A stretch of 64,000 bases of DNA, from the NCBI GenBank assembly GCA_019722365.1, contig JADFUC010002358.1, positions 1,178,001 to 1,242,000 on the forward strand, read 5' to 3'. A model generated the notes under the pieces. The model did no database searches, was not told where the DNA came from, and was given only the letters and a program-made list of their open reading frames with translations. This stretch comes from Lithospermum erythrorhizon (lineage: Eukaryota; Streptophyta; Magnoliopsida; Boraginales; Boraginaceae). Each line of letters begins with the position of its first letter. Position 1 is the first letter of the stretch. Both the position numbers and the translations under genes were made by a program. This document shows, in pieces, positions 37,601 to 48,900 of the stretch.

Positions 37601-40600
37601 TTGACGCCACAAAGAAAAGCCAGAAGCATTATCTCAAGGCACTACGCTTACTACCAACATGTTCAATATTAAACAAAAAGACTCCACAAATTTATTATCA
37701 AGCATTAAAACGATAAGCCATTTATTAACATATACCACAACCATAATAGTACTTATTCTTAAATAAAGAAAAATATACTCTTTTCAAACTTGACATTAAA
37801 CACGCACTATCCAACTTCCCAATGTAAACAAGATTTCTGCACAATCAGAACATAAGACACTTTCTAAAGATCTGTAATTTACAACCAAGATTCAAGATCA
37901 ACTGTAAGTCCTAATTCCTTCTATTTGTGCCTTCATCCCTGCTCCCCACGCTTAACAAATACTTCTTTTACGGGTTTGATCAAAGGAACTCCTCGCAAAT
38001 ACGGTAAACACAGTACCGCACTGCACCCAACCACCGTGCATTATTAGGAACTTCAATAAGTGCTCGATTCAAAACGAAAAAAAGTAAAACAAAGTAGTTA
38101 TCTTCTTCTAACCATTCTCTTTCTATAATCCTTCTTCTGTGTTGTCCAATCTTTTACGTAAATAACACTCTGATCTCCTTTCTCGACTTGGCCTCATTAA
38201 CTTTCACGATGGTTTTGTCATTCTTTGAGGCTTTCTATCCTCTTTATTCTTTTTTTTCGCTTAAATTTCGCTAATGTTCCTCTACGCGTAAGCCGAGACG
38301 GATGTAGCTGATCTTTTTATTTTCTTCAACCTTCTTTCCTCTCGAACTAACATGGCCTTAATTTCTTGAAAGTCTTATTTTTACTTGTGAGTGTTATAGT
38401 TCACTCGAACCGGCCAAATTCGGGGAGAAGGAAGTCACGAGCAATCGGGACTTAAATGTCTCACTCAGCTTCCATACCCATAGTCCTTAACTTTCGCCGC
38501 TTGTTGTATTAATGCTTAGTCACATTTATCACGAACGGTTTAGACCAATCAAAACTTAACGGTCGTTAACTCACTCACGAGACTTCCCGCCAACGGACTT
38601 ATCAAAGAATGCCCAATCGATAGTACTTTAGCTTTCACGAATTCCTCAGATTATCGACGAAAGTAATGACGTTTAACATTTTCACCATCACACGCGAGAT
38701 CAAATTCAAGCCGGTACTGCTAGACGCTTCCTTAAGATTCATAAAGACGATTTCATCTTCGTGGGTACTAGCTATTCAGCGATGTCGCTAGGAATACGGT
38801 CCGATACTATCAGACCATCCGTATACATACTCCAAGATAAAAATGGATCATGCTCGACCATTCATCATAGTTTAGACCATCAATTTGGATCATGAAATTG
38901 CCTAAAGAAAATAAATTTGTGTGTTCTCGCAAAACACGATTCAAACTTCAGATATTAACACTGAAGTTACTATAATGTATCTCAAACTATACAAACTTTA
39001 ATAACATATATAAGTTCACCTTTGGGTAATCCTTAAACACGTATCTTTTTCATCATAATAAACATATCAATCCAAGATGCTTATTATCAATTTTAATCAT
39101 ATACAAAAGCTTACACGTAGCATAATGATAACGAAGTTCAAATGTACACGTTAAGAAATATTATAATCATGCAATCGATAATACTCGAACATATTAGACA
39201 TTTTATTTCCGAGACAGATATAATGTCTATTTAACCATTAGTTCGCCACTTTCAAGCGACTAGCAAACAATTTCAATGTAATAAACTTTAATAATACCTC
39301 AAAATATAATTATCCAAAATACATGAATAACATGAAATAAATTATCTATTTAATCATTTATCTTCGCCACTTCAAGCGACTAACAAAGATTACAAAAAAA
39401 TGTATAATTTTTAATTTACCATAATCTCATATTAAATAAGAACTATTAATCGAGATAAAAATATTAATTTACTCATTAGCCAGTCACTTTGGATTTAATT
39501 AACAAACACTTTTAAAGTAAATAAATATTTTTAACTATCATATCTCAAATTTGCACAATTATGTAATATGAAATAAAAAAATATCTATTTAGGCATTTTA
39601 CTTGGCCACTTTCAAGTGACTAAACAAGTTCCTTAAACAAATAGATATAAAATAATAATGTTCAAAAAATTTGTACAATTATATAATATGAGATGTGTCT
39701 ATTTTACTTTTAGCTTGGCCACTTCGTGACTAACAAACTACTTTAATAATAGATATTAACTTTATATCTCTGCTATATGTGTTTTTCACAAACCAACTTT
39801 AATATGTTTACATCGCTTTCCTTTGTTTATATATAAAATTCATAATACTCATTTATAAAAAGAAACTATGTAAAATAATGAATATGTGTATAATATCAAC
39901 ATTAACTTTATCAAATAATTGTCCAACATATATATCCCTTATATCATATATTACAATAACACAAAAAATATAATATCCTAAAAGAAAAGTATCAATTCAC
40001 TGATAAACGTTAAGTCGAAGACGCACTACAAGAACATACATACGTAAACATTCAAATGTAAATGTTCATTACATTTTACCGTGCATATATGTTCATTAAA
40101 ACTAAAATTTCTTTGAAATTTTATAGCCACACCGCCTAAATCCTTCTAACTTATAGTAATATATAAATATATATATTTATCATCAATCAACATTAAACAA
40201 TAATTCTTCGCTTTGATTAGTTTAGTATATATATATTCCCTTATTACTAACGCAAACACAATTTAATTGGAAAACCCTATAACGTTGAATTTTAAATTAA
40301 TTATAAACTTAAACAAGAGGCACTAAAATTTGTTCATAATCACGATATATTTTCACATATAATCAAGAATATTCAACCAGTTTCATGGCATGCCACCAGA
40401 AGCATTATACTATTACTTTTAGGATCTTTACACTCTAATTATACAGCGAACAAATACAAGAACATACCTCGATCCATAAATAAGCCAATACATTTAACAA
40501 TAGCTTATTCCTTTCTCTTGGATACTTTTATATCAGATTTTAGATTGCTTTTTGCAAATAATGCATAAGTCTCCTTTATATAAATAAAGGCCTATGACAA

Positions 40601-43600
40601 AAGGTCTAGAACACTAATGGCCACCTAATTACATTCTTAAATCAATCTTAATGGTGAAACGGTGGCGCCGCACTTAAAAACCCACTAATTCTTTAACTTT
40701 AATATTTTAATAACCATCAATCCTAAATCTCTTTTAATAATGAATTAAAATTTTTCTATATTATAATTCATAATATATTATTAGAATAATATAATAATTC
40801 AATGCATGCTCACGGTAGCTACATCACAAAGTCATGAGGTCGGGACAACATAAACGACGCCAATCGGCTGGTTGGATGACCACGCAGACGCATCTACCTT
40901 GGCCGCTTGATTGCTCTACAATTCTGGATCCTCGGATTTTCAGCATTCTGCTTCATACTACACCGCCTCTGATATAATATCTATATAAATGTGAGATTGC
41001 TTTACTCGCTCATCTCGCTAATGCGAACTATTAAATATCATGGTACGGGAGATTTAAACTCAAACCTGCCAAACGGTTCTATCCGAAATCGACAAACGCT
41101 GGTACGCACCAAAGTCATGCTCTCGATTTTGTTACCACCTGACGAAGACGGCTATCGAACAACGCTCGCGACGGGTAACCGGAAAGAAGACGCGGAGCAA
41201 CGCTGGCCGGGTACTTTTATACCCATCGGAGGTTCTCGAACGTAATAGTCGGCCGCCGAGGTTCTCGGTAAAACGGCTCATGCAACAATGCTCGAGTCAC
41301 ATTTAGCTGAGAAAGCGTATTTAAATCAAGTAATTTCAAACAATTTAATACCCGAATCAAGCCTGCTGATCATCATATCTCGCTGGAATGTTTTCAAAGC
41401 GGGAAAGTTGTGTTACATTGGCTTTCATAAACCGCTGCTTCTGCAGCCCTCGATAAAGGAAGCTAGTTCACAATAATGTAATGCATTGGACCTCGCATCG
41501 GTCAATAAAGTGAGGTTCATTATATTATAACCTTTATCGATGACGCAACTAGAAGATTTGAAGCTATTTCTACGAAACACAAATTTAAAGTTTATGGAGT
41601 CTTTAAGAATCGGAAAGCATGGTCAAAAACGAGATCGGCCGAAGCGGTTAAGCTGGTATCAAATAATTGTAATAATATATCGACAATGATTTCAAACAAT
41701 ACCGAACGATCGAACGCAGGAAGACTATTTCGGGAACACCCCACCTAACGGAGTACCGAGAGGATAAACAACACTAAAATGAACGTTAGCCGGAGTACGA
41801 GGTTATACCTTTGACATTTCAAACATTCTAAAGTTCGATGCAATCAATACTGCAACCTTTCTGACACACAGGCGACCCCTACCCTCTGCAGAGTTTAAAA
41901 ATTCCTACAGTTGGGAGTTCAAGCAATGAAACTTATCTTTCCCTCGGAACAGATTCGTCAAGCTTAAATTTTATGTTTATTTAGATACAAACGCTGTAAG
42001 TGAAGTCACGCAAAATCTAGTATTTGCTGTTTATTGGTTACGGCGCATTTACAGACGGACGTCAGTTCTACGATTGAAGAATCTGAAAGATCATACGTAA
42101 GTAGCGATGCCGATCTTTAACGAAGAGGCTATATAAAAAGATGCATGTATGTGTCGGGTGAGAAAAGGTTTAAAAAAAGCAAGTCACAATCGCGAACTCC
42201 GAGGGAAAAAATGCACTGCTTCCTCTAAACGACATAACTTGGGGATCATATCCCTTCTCCGTAAAAGTAAACCCTAACACTTCCGCCGACACGCCACCAC
42301 TGGGAGAGTCGGCACCGACGTACAAGAAAAAATTGGTGTCGAGAAAACACTTCAAGCATTATACAAGAGTATTTAAACACCGTGTCCTGCAAGACAAAAG
42401 AGTGCTGGTATCAACTCAAAAGCGTATTCTCCATCCATAACTTCTTTATTACACCCGACAGCGCGAAACTGGGGCTATGCATTTAAGAACATAAATGCGA
42501 TTTTCATGCGATTGCCGGAGTTATGATTGAGTCATCATTTAATAAATATTTATTACGCGAGTTTGCTAAACCGCCGAATAAATTGTAGTTAATATCATAG
42601 AACAAATCGGGCTATCAACCATGAAATAACGCGGACGGGTAAGAACCAAAGTATGCCGACGCATTGCCGCTTTTATTTCAACGTATGAATGTATCGATTA
42701 CACTCCGAAATATTCTCACCTCGTCAAACTAATGACAATCAACTGCTCTTGGATTTCAGTTAGTGGATAACCGCACCTTCATTGCATGGGATTTAAAAAC
42801 TGCATTTTTTACATAAGTGATTGACGGGCAAATATTCGCTTAAAGTTAACCTCAGTGCTCTCAAGTGAGATTGCATCGATCATCGCTGCTATACGGTGAG
42901 GCCTCCAAAAAGACTATGTTATTCTACCTCTTTACGTGATTTTACATGCCGATAAAATGGTTCGATTCGCATAAGATAAATATGTCAAGAAAAGAAGTTA
43001 TCGCTGAATTTGCAATGAAAGACGGCTGTGATTTGAAAACAAATTTTGGGACGCAGTAATAATCAAAGATCGAGATTTTCCGAGATCGACACGGAAGTTA
43101 CCGTTGCGACGTCGTTCAACACAATAACGCAAAACCGGTAAAGCACTCGCGATAATGCCTCATTTTCAATTATCTATAGAACACTCACCCGAGATTTTGG
43201 TAATTTTTACTAAAGATATACGGATAGCGTACCTTACGCTTCGGGCAGCAGGGCAGCGTGCGCGCAACGTACGCACTGCACTGATATCATATTACGCAAA
43301 TGGAAAGTCATAGATATACGCTCAACCCGGATGTGAGAACATCGGTAGTCGTAAAAGCCGATTTTAAGATACTTGAAACGGTAAGCGCTGCTTCCGAAAA
43401 TCCCATACGCGAGTATTGACAGATACGTAGACGCCGACAACGGCAGGATGCTGATAGTAGAAAATCTAATAAATGGGATAATACGTGTTCACATTTCGGA
43501 AAAATGCTGACAACAAAATCTAAGTCAAGTAATCTATAAATATCGGCCGAAGTCAGCGTTTCGAAAGTATATCAAGGCTATGGCCGGTTCTCGCGAAGGA

Positions 43601-45263
43601 GACGACATGTGTCATAGACCTTCAAGAAGTTCAATCTTGAGCACGGTAGTAATACATCAGGACGCGATAGTCGAAATAAGTATTTATCCGACTAAAAATC
43701 TCGCAGTTTCATGCTGCATCAAAGATATAGATCAAGTACCACTTTTATAAGGGTTCAGATTGAGGATTGAAATGCAAAGTTTCGGTAAGATTGGGGATCG
43801 GAATCCAAATGGATATGTTTACAAAGGGCGAACCGTTTCGCCATTCAACTAGCTAACTTCTGTAGTCAGCTGATCCGGCTGGAAGTGGGTCACAAGTAGA
43901 ATTCAAGCCAAGACGCGATCCGAAAATATATTCAAGCGAGACGTCAAGTTTAAGAAATTTTTCGCTGACAAGAAGCCACCTTCATCGTGACGCTATCAAG
44001 ACGAGGTCACCATGTAAGCTCACGGCTTTCTCGAGTAGCTGATGTCAGTCAGGTGGACCTCTATCGCGAGTAGTATGTGTCACTTAATATGGCAAAATAC
44101 GATGTCAGTTATCACATAATTGAGTATAAGCTTTGGGACCTGAAAGCTTACCTATTTCGAAATGACAAGCTGTAAGCTCCTACGTTTCAAGTTTTCTATC
44201 ATAAAATTAACATCCCAAATAATTTCTAGAGAAAAATATTATCAATCATCATCAATAATATCAGGAGGCTTTAAGTAAATACTAAGCTTATAAAGTACAC
44301 TTCAATCGAGCGTTTCTACTGACAGTGCATCAGAATAATCTTCCTAAGGCTTTGGCTTTTAAAGAAGAATGTATTATACCTTTCATATCAAGTAAACTAT
44401 ATAAATTCTCACTGCTGCTTATTTTTCGTGAATTTACTCCCTCAAGCTGCTAATATCGATTGCTTGAAGTTTACTGACACACCTATAATCACAACACGCT
44501 TCCATAAATATTGTCTAGTTTTAACTAAGAGAGAACATATTTAATACGGTACTAGCTAAAGTTGACTTCTTTTCTAAAATACATATAAACATCGATCAAA
44601 TTGAATAACTTATGTAAAATGAAAAAGAGTTAAAAGTAGACAGTCTTGATTATAATGAAGGAGTAATATAAAGTATAAAGTTTGTTAACTTAGACCATAA
44701 TCAATCTGTACAATCTTTTTAAGTATGGAGGTAGTTATTTATTATAAGTGGCATTGAGATTATCAACTAGCGTCCATGCTAATTTAGTACGAGCATAATA
44801 ATTTTGATTAAAATCAAAGTGTCAATTAAGACGGTAAAATAATAAAAACTGAGAAAAGAAAAGTAGAGAAACCAACCATTGCAACCTCATAAGCCTCAAT
44901 AGCTAGCTTTTCCATGAGAGTCTGAGTGGCCTCATAAACAACCTCATTTTTGCAACCTAATAACATAATTAGTAATCAATCAAAATATTCATAACAAAAT
45001 TAAGAAAATAAATGAAAAAAGTTGGGCATACTAGAAACAGCATGAATAAGGTGGAGAGTATCAGCAAGGCGGCAGAAGTGAGCTAATGCCCAATGAAAAG
45101 CATGATCGCTTTTAGGACCATGATCAACTGCTATTAATATATCACGACCTCTTCTTCTCTCTCCACTTTCTCTCTCTAGCTCTGGCTCGGGTACAATTGG
45201 TAATAGTGATGGAAGCTCAACCTCCCTCCACGTGTACTCTTCTTCTTCCTTTAATGACTCCAT
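31638..45263 (-). CDS. Universal stress protein A-like (RD2/At2g21620-like), split by a 12.8-kb intron
   Basis: Five exons in transcript order: 45263-45032, 44956-44877, 32110-31992, 31833-31757, 31663-31638. Phases fit exactly and total 534 nt, 177 residues plus stop, normal for the family. The protein opens MESLKEEEEYTWREVELPSL, then DILIAVDHGPKSDHAFHWAL (USP strand 1 and helix), NEVVYEATQTLMEKLAIEAY, and VKTQARIVEGDAGKIICKEA. It continues MGTRGRTLMRSVLQGSVSEY and ends APVVIVPGKDAGEESTL. The MGTRGR...GSVS stretch is the ATP-binding-type G-2x-R/G-9x-G-(S/T) signature. Such proteins are small cytosolic or nuclear stress and phosphorylation-responsive factors. Intron 2 (44876-32111, 12,766 bp) contains two nested Ty1/copia elements. 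If the splice is real the gene can still work; all exon frames are clean. Confidence 0.93.
32111..32842. other. Distal part of USP intron 2
   Basis: AT-rich intron sequence between exon 3 and the nested elements; no ORF of note. Confidence 0.6.
32843..33014. mobile_element. Left part of a Stowaway-like MITE interrupted by copia A (right part 44531-44665)
   Basis: Starts TACTCCCGCTATCCCAAAAG at 32843. The right part ends with the inverted equivalent (GACAGTCTTGATTATAATG, then AAGGAGTA) at 44665. The termini are those of the plant MITE consensus TACTCCCTC; the copia element sits between the halves. Confidence 0.45.
33015..33612 (+). repeat. 5' LTR of copia A
   Basis: Direct repeat of 43930-44530. 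It is followed by CGGTATCTTCAACG, a weak match to the initiator-Met tRNA primer-binding site usual for copia elements. Boundary uncertain by about 20 bp. Confidence 0.6.
34404..34804 (-). repeat. 3' LTR of copia B
   Basis: 401 bp, bounded by TG...CA in element orientation and by the polypurine tract at 34805-34815. Confidence 0.75.
39200..39780 (-). repeat. Tandem repeat, about 118-bp unit, 5 copies, in copia B leader
   Basis: A GCCACTT(T)CAAG(C/T)GACTAACAAA core occurs at 39245, 39366, 39483 (degenerate), 39605 and 39718. Spacings are 121, 117, 122 and 113 bp. AT-rich spacers share CTATTTAATCATTTA and TATAATATGA. Confidence 0.85.
40430..40806 (-). repeat. 5' LTR of copia B
   Basis: Matches 34404-34804 with indels; a CG-rich insertion of about 15 bp at 40652 is absent from the partner. 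The primer-binding site next to 40430 is not recognisable. Confidence 0.7.
43930..44530 (+). repeat. 3' LTR of copia A
   Basis: Direct repeat of 33015-33612. The best-conserved part is 44200-44260 against 33270-33350. The copies are diverged, largely by indels. Confidence 0.6.
44531..44665. mobile_element. Right part of the Stowaway-like MITE
   Basis: See 32843-33014. Ends AATGAAGGAGTA, the inverted form of the left end. Confidence 0.4.
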
Positions 45264-45904
45264 TTTTGTGTTTTTTTTTTAGTATGATTTAATGATTTGG
45301 GGAGGTTTAGTGATTTAATTATAGAGTAGTCATAATGATTAATGATTGCGGTTTGGTTTAAAAGATTGTATAATGTTTGACTTTTGGGGAGGTCAGAGTT
45401 GGCGGCAATGAATTGGTGGAGTTGCTATATTTCAACAATCAACAGTGAAACATGTAGGGTAAATCGATCATCCACTCCACACGATCGATTATTTTGTACA
45501 TAGAAAACAAACGATCAAGATCGATTACTTTTGTACATAAAAACCGAAGATCCGGACTATTTCCATCACAATTAGTCGATTATGGTATATTTAAGAAGTC
45601 AATAGTTAAATTTCACAATTATATTTCAAAACTAGGGAATCATAGTGGCACACAAGGGAGAAATTAACAAAAGCTGATATAGAAATAAAAAATATAACAA
45701 GCCAGCAATTTGAGCTAATGACCGAAACAAATCTGCAAATGTCAAATTTTATGTATCCAAAACTTTCGAATTTGAAGGAATACAATACAGTTGGTAAGAC
45801 ATTGAACTATAATAATCTCAGAAAATTTCATGACTTCAAAAAGGTCGAATCAAATGGAAAACGATCTTTGGACTATAAGGTGATCGTAACCTTAGTCCTG
45901 AAGT
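45264..45904. other. USP promoter and SPB1 3' flank
   Basis: Both neighbours are on the minus strand, so this holds the USP promoter and the SPB1 terminator region. ACGATCGATTATTTTGTACAT and a near copy occur at 45481 and 45510. No further gene. Confidence 0.4.
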
Positions 45905-48900
45905 TTATCTTGGCCTGCTCCCCATTTTCTTGCCCTTTCCTGGAGCCTTTGTCGGCCCTCCTTTGCCTTTCGGCTTTCCCTGCTGCTTTCCCTTCTTCCC
46001 CTTTCCTTGCTTACTCTTTCCCTGAGACCTTACAATATCCTTTTTCATTCGAGGATCAACAAGGACTTGTCCTTTAACAACTTTGACTTTGACTCCCTTC
46101 TTTGCAACAACATATTCTTTCTTGGGTCTATTTTCCTTGGTAGCCTTTTTGTATAATGATTCGATCATTTTGCTCTTTGAACGATCAGATATATCTGCCT
46201 GGTCTGAAATGGTATTTGCCTTCTTGCGGGCCTTTTCTATGTTCCTATGGGCAACACGTTTTTTCCTAGCTTTGGCTTCTGCAACCTTCTTCACTGGACG
46301 AGCATCAATATCCCTAAACTGAGCTTTCATTGCGTTAACTTCCTCTTTAGTAATTGGTTTCATCGGCTGGTGATGCTTCTTCTCATCATCCACAAACCAA
46401 TTGGGTAGACCATCATCATGAAACATATACTTATTGTAAGCATCGTCAAGTATCTCTTCTCTCTGCTTCTTCCTAAGCATCTTCTTTGCATATGCCAAAA
46501 TCTCTGCCTTTGTTTCAACATCATCTACTTCAGATTCATCAGAGGAAGAATCACTGGAATCAGAATGTGGAGCAGGAACTATCTCAAAATCCTCCTGTGC
46601 CTTGGCAGGTTGTACCACTTGTTCTGAGACACCGGACTTCTTTTTCTCTCCTCTCACTTTCTTGCTCAACATTGCAGATTGTTCAGCTGATCCATCTACC
46701 TGCATTTCATCTTCACTGTCATACTTGTGGTCATCTTCAAGCACATCTGGTTCTGCAAAAACATCCTGGCTAAACCACTGTGCTTTGATCTGTTCTTGTG
46801 TCATCACATCCTCCAGCGGTACCACTAGAGGATTTTTTTCATCTTCACGATCACTATCTGAAACTTGGCCAGATTGCATCATATTATCATCCAAATCCTG
46901 CATATGGCACAAGATTCAGCAAGTTGAAACCCATTTTGATTAACCAACAAGGAGAAAAAGTGATCACGCGGCTTAAAAATTAGAGATTTCCTTTTTATCC
47001 TACTTTCGCTGAAGAACAGAGAAAAGGATAAAACATGACAATCCTCCACACGCTGATCATCTTTTGAGTGGGCTTCTTTAGATCTCTTTTTCTGCCTAGT
47101 ACTTCCTTCCGTTCTTGACAAATATCGGTCATATGCTTCATCAAGTAATTCTTCCATTTGTTCATCATAACGTCGACGCTCTTCATCAGAATCTGTGATC
47201 ACTAGATTTTAGTCAAATTACTATGCTCTCTTCTTCACTGTCAATATTAAATATCAGCTTCATTATCAAATCTACTTTCATTGTCAACAGCTACATCTCA
47301 TTCCTTTTTGCCCTGAACATCAAGAAGAAGAAGAAGAAGATGATATGAGAGATTGCCTCCATGACAATAACAAGTGGTATGTTTTATGGTCAACATCAAC
47401 CAATTTTTTTTATCCAAATTTAACATTTGAATTAAAATCCCAGCCACATCAGCTGGAATGAATACCTTGATTGAAGACAGAGTAAACAAATCTTGATCAC
47501 CATAACCATCTATTGTTGCATCAACCTGCATCCCTGTTGCTTTTCTCGCCTTGTCCTGAATAATAAGAACATTTAAGCATCACGAGTGCAGAAGCATATT
47601 AGCAGAACTGGCAAAATTTCAGGCTGAAAAAAGCCATCAAGTGATGTGAAAGCTACCCCCACCCCTTTCCCCGTTCAAGAGGCTGACAAAAACACAATGA
47701 AATGGCTCCTATTACCACTCGGAACCAGTAACCGGAGAAAGGAATATGGTTATGAGCTCTAACCAAGGTATTTGTGAGGATCAAACTCATGGCGATGGGG
47801 ACAGCCATTTGAACTTATTCTATCGGTATCTGCTGTTCTTACAAACAACATGAAACGGGATTTAAAGTTCAAATGCACAAATAGATTATGGGATTGGGGA
47901 GCTTAAACAGTTCAAAATCATAGCCAGACTAAAACTTTTAGATTATTATGTGTTACTATCTAGATTACTATGCCATCTGAAACAATTGCAAATAAAAGGC
48001 ATGTATTTTGCCTTTAACATCCTATTTTCATATTTATTGATGAGAAACACAATCTATATGAACCTTGGCACGTCTTTTTGCTAGAATCTTCTTTTCCCTT
48101 TTCTTCTTGCGTTCAATGGCATGAGATAAGTCCTCCATTTCAGTCAGTAATTTCTCGTCTTCGTCTTCTCCTTCCTTGCTAGCATGTGCAACAGCTGTGG
48201 CTGGGGGATCTGTCTTCTCTGAGGATGACAGTGCCTTCTTAATGTTCATTCTCCACCTATGAAAGAACATAATATATTCTTTAATATGCCTTAACATCAG
48301 GAAACTTTACACAAGCCTGAACATAGTTACACATTAAAAGATATGATTTACAAGCTAACAGCTTTAAAATATATATAACCATTGGATCAAGAACCATCCT
48401 TAGAAATCACAATATATTAAAAGGTGTTTCTTACTTCAATAGATACTTGAAGTCTTGCTTCCCTAAAACACGCAAATCATCACAAAGGGCTTTAACCTAG
48501 TAAGTAAAAGACCATGGTTAGACAAATAACCAACAAGATGGGAACAATCCTTGCCATAGAAATATCTAAAATACCTCCTCAGTTGTCGAACTATGATCCT
48601 TTATTGGCAGTGAAGCAGAATCGCCAAAGTTAATACAAGTGACCGATCCAAGAATATCTAGGGGGCTGTCTGAAAACACGAACTCTGCAGCAGTGCATGC
48701 TTTATGCAATGTCGATATCCCATCTTCATAACTGGAAAAAATGCAACATTAGTTAGAATATGAACAATGTACATAAAATAACAGTGAATTGGTGCATATG
48801 ATGAAAAACACAACAATTTAGAACACATAAATGTTAATTTACCCATCACGGTGTCTTTTCTGCTTTGTAGTTCTGAGTACATCCACCACCTAATGAAGGA

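Larger units (their letters stand above)
34404..40806 (-). mobile_element. Ty1/copia LTR retrotransposon B (inner, decayed)
   Basis: Inserted in element A in the opposite direction. LTRs at 34404-34804 and about 40430-40806 share GATCTTTACACTCTAATTATAC, CACCTAATTACATTCTTAAA, ACCCACTAATTCTTTAACTT and ATTTTAATAACCATCAA. A polypurine tract (minus-strand AAGTGGGAGAT) abuts the 3' LTR, which starts TGTTAG. Minus-strand coding remains, in order: integrase with FIDYSRYGYVY near 37340; WLNAMKDELKSMDNDKVRDL before the RT (36491-36309); the MDVKT start of the RT at about 36150; TYVDDI, the polymerase active site, at 35898-35887; and the RNase H side to 34830. Frames are broken repeatedly. About 1.5 kb of untranslated leader lies next to the 5' LTR. 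Confidence 0.85.
33015..44530 (+). mobile_element. Ty1/copia LTR retrotransposon A (outer, decayed), interrupted by element B
   Basis: Direct repeats of about 600 bp flank it: 33015-33612 and 43930-44530. They share AAATTTTTCGCT, AAAATTAACATCCCAAA, ATTATCAATCATCATCAATA, CAATCTTCCT and ATAATCACAAC. Plus-strand polyprotein remnants follow copia order: a GAG-pre-integrase piece (GFHKPLLLQ) about 41330-41460, integrase (FIDDA and VFKNRKAWSK type matches, then TPQQNG-like remains) 41500-41780, reverse transcriptase remains (KTAFLHGDL-like, YVDD-like, EFAMKD) 42780-43020. All frames are broken. Gag side sequence is at 33613-34403, before element B. It transcribes antisense to the host USP gene. Ends are approximate and no target duplication was resolved. 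Confidence 0.75.

Noticed and set aside
40025..40040. CACTACAAGAACA, like a CACTA element end
   Set aside because: Lies in the copia B leader, with no matching inverted end; the TNP2 relic is more than 20 kb away.
45718..46943. Several plus-strand ORFs of 60-119 codons
   Set aside because: Antisense to the Lys/Glu-rich last exon of SPB1, whose biased codons keep other frames open.
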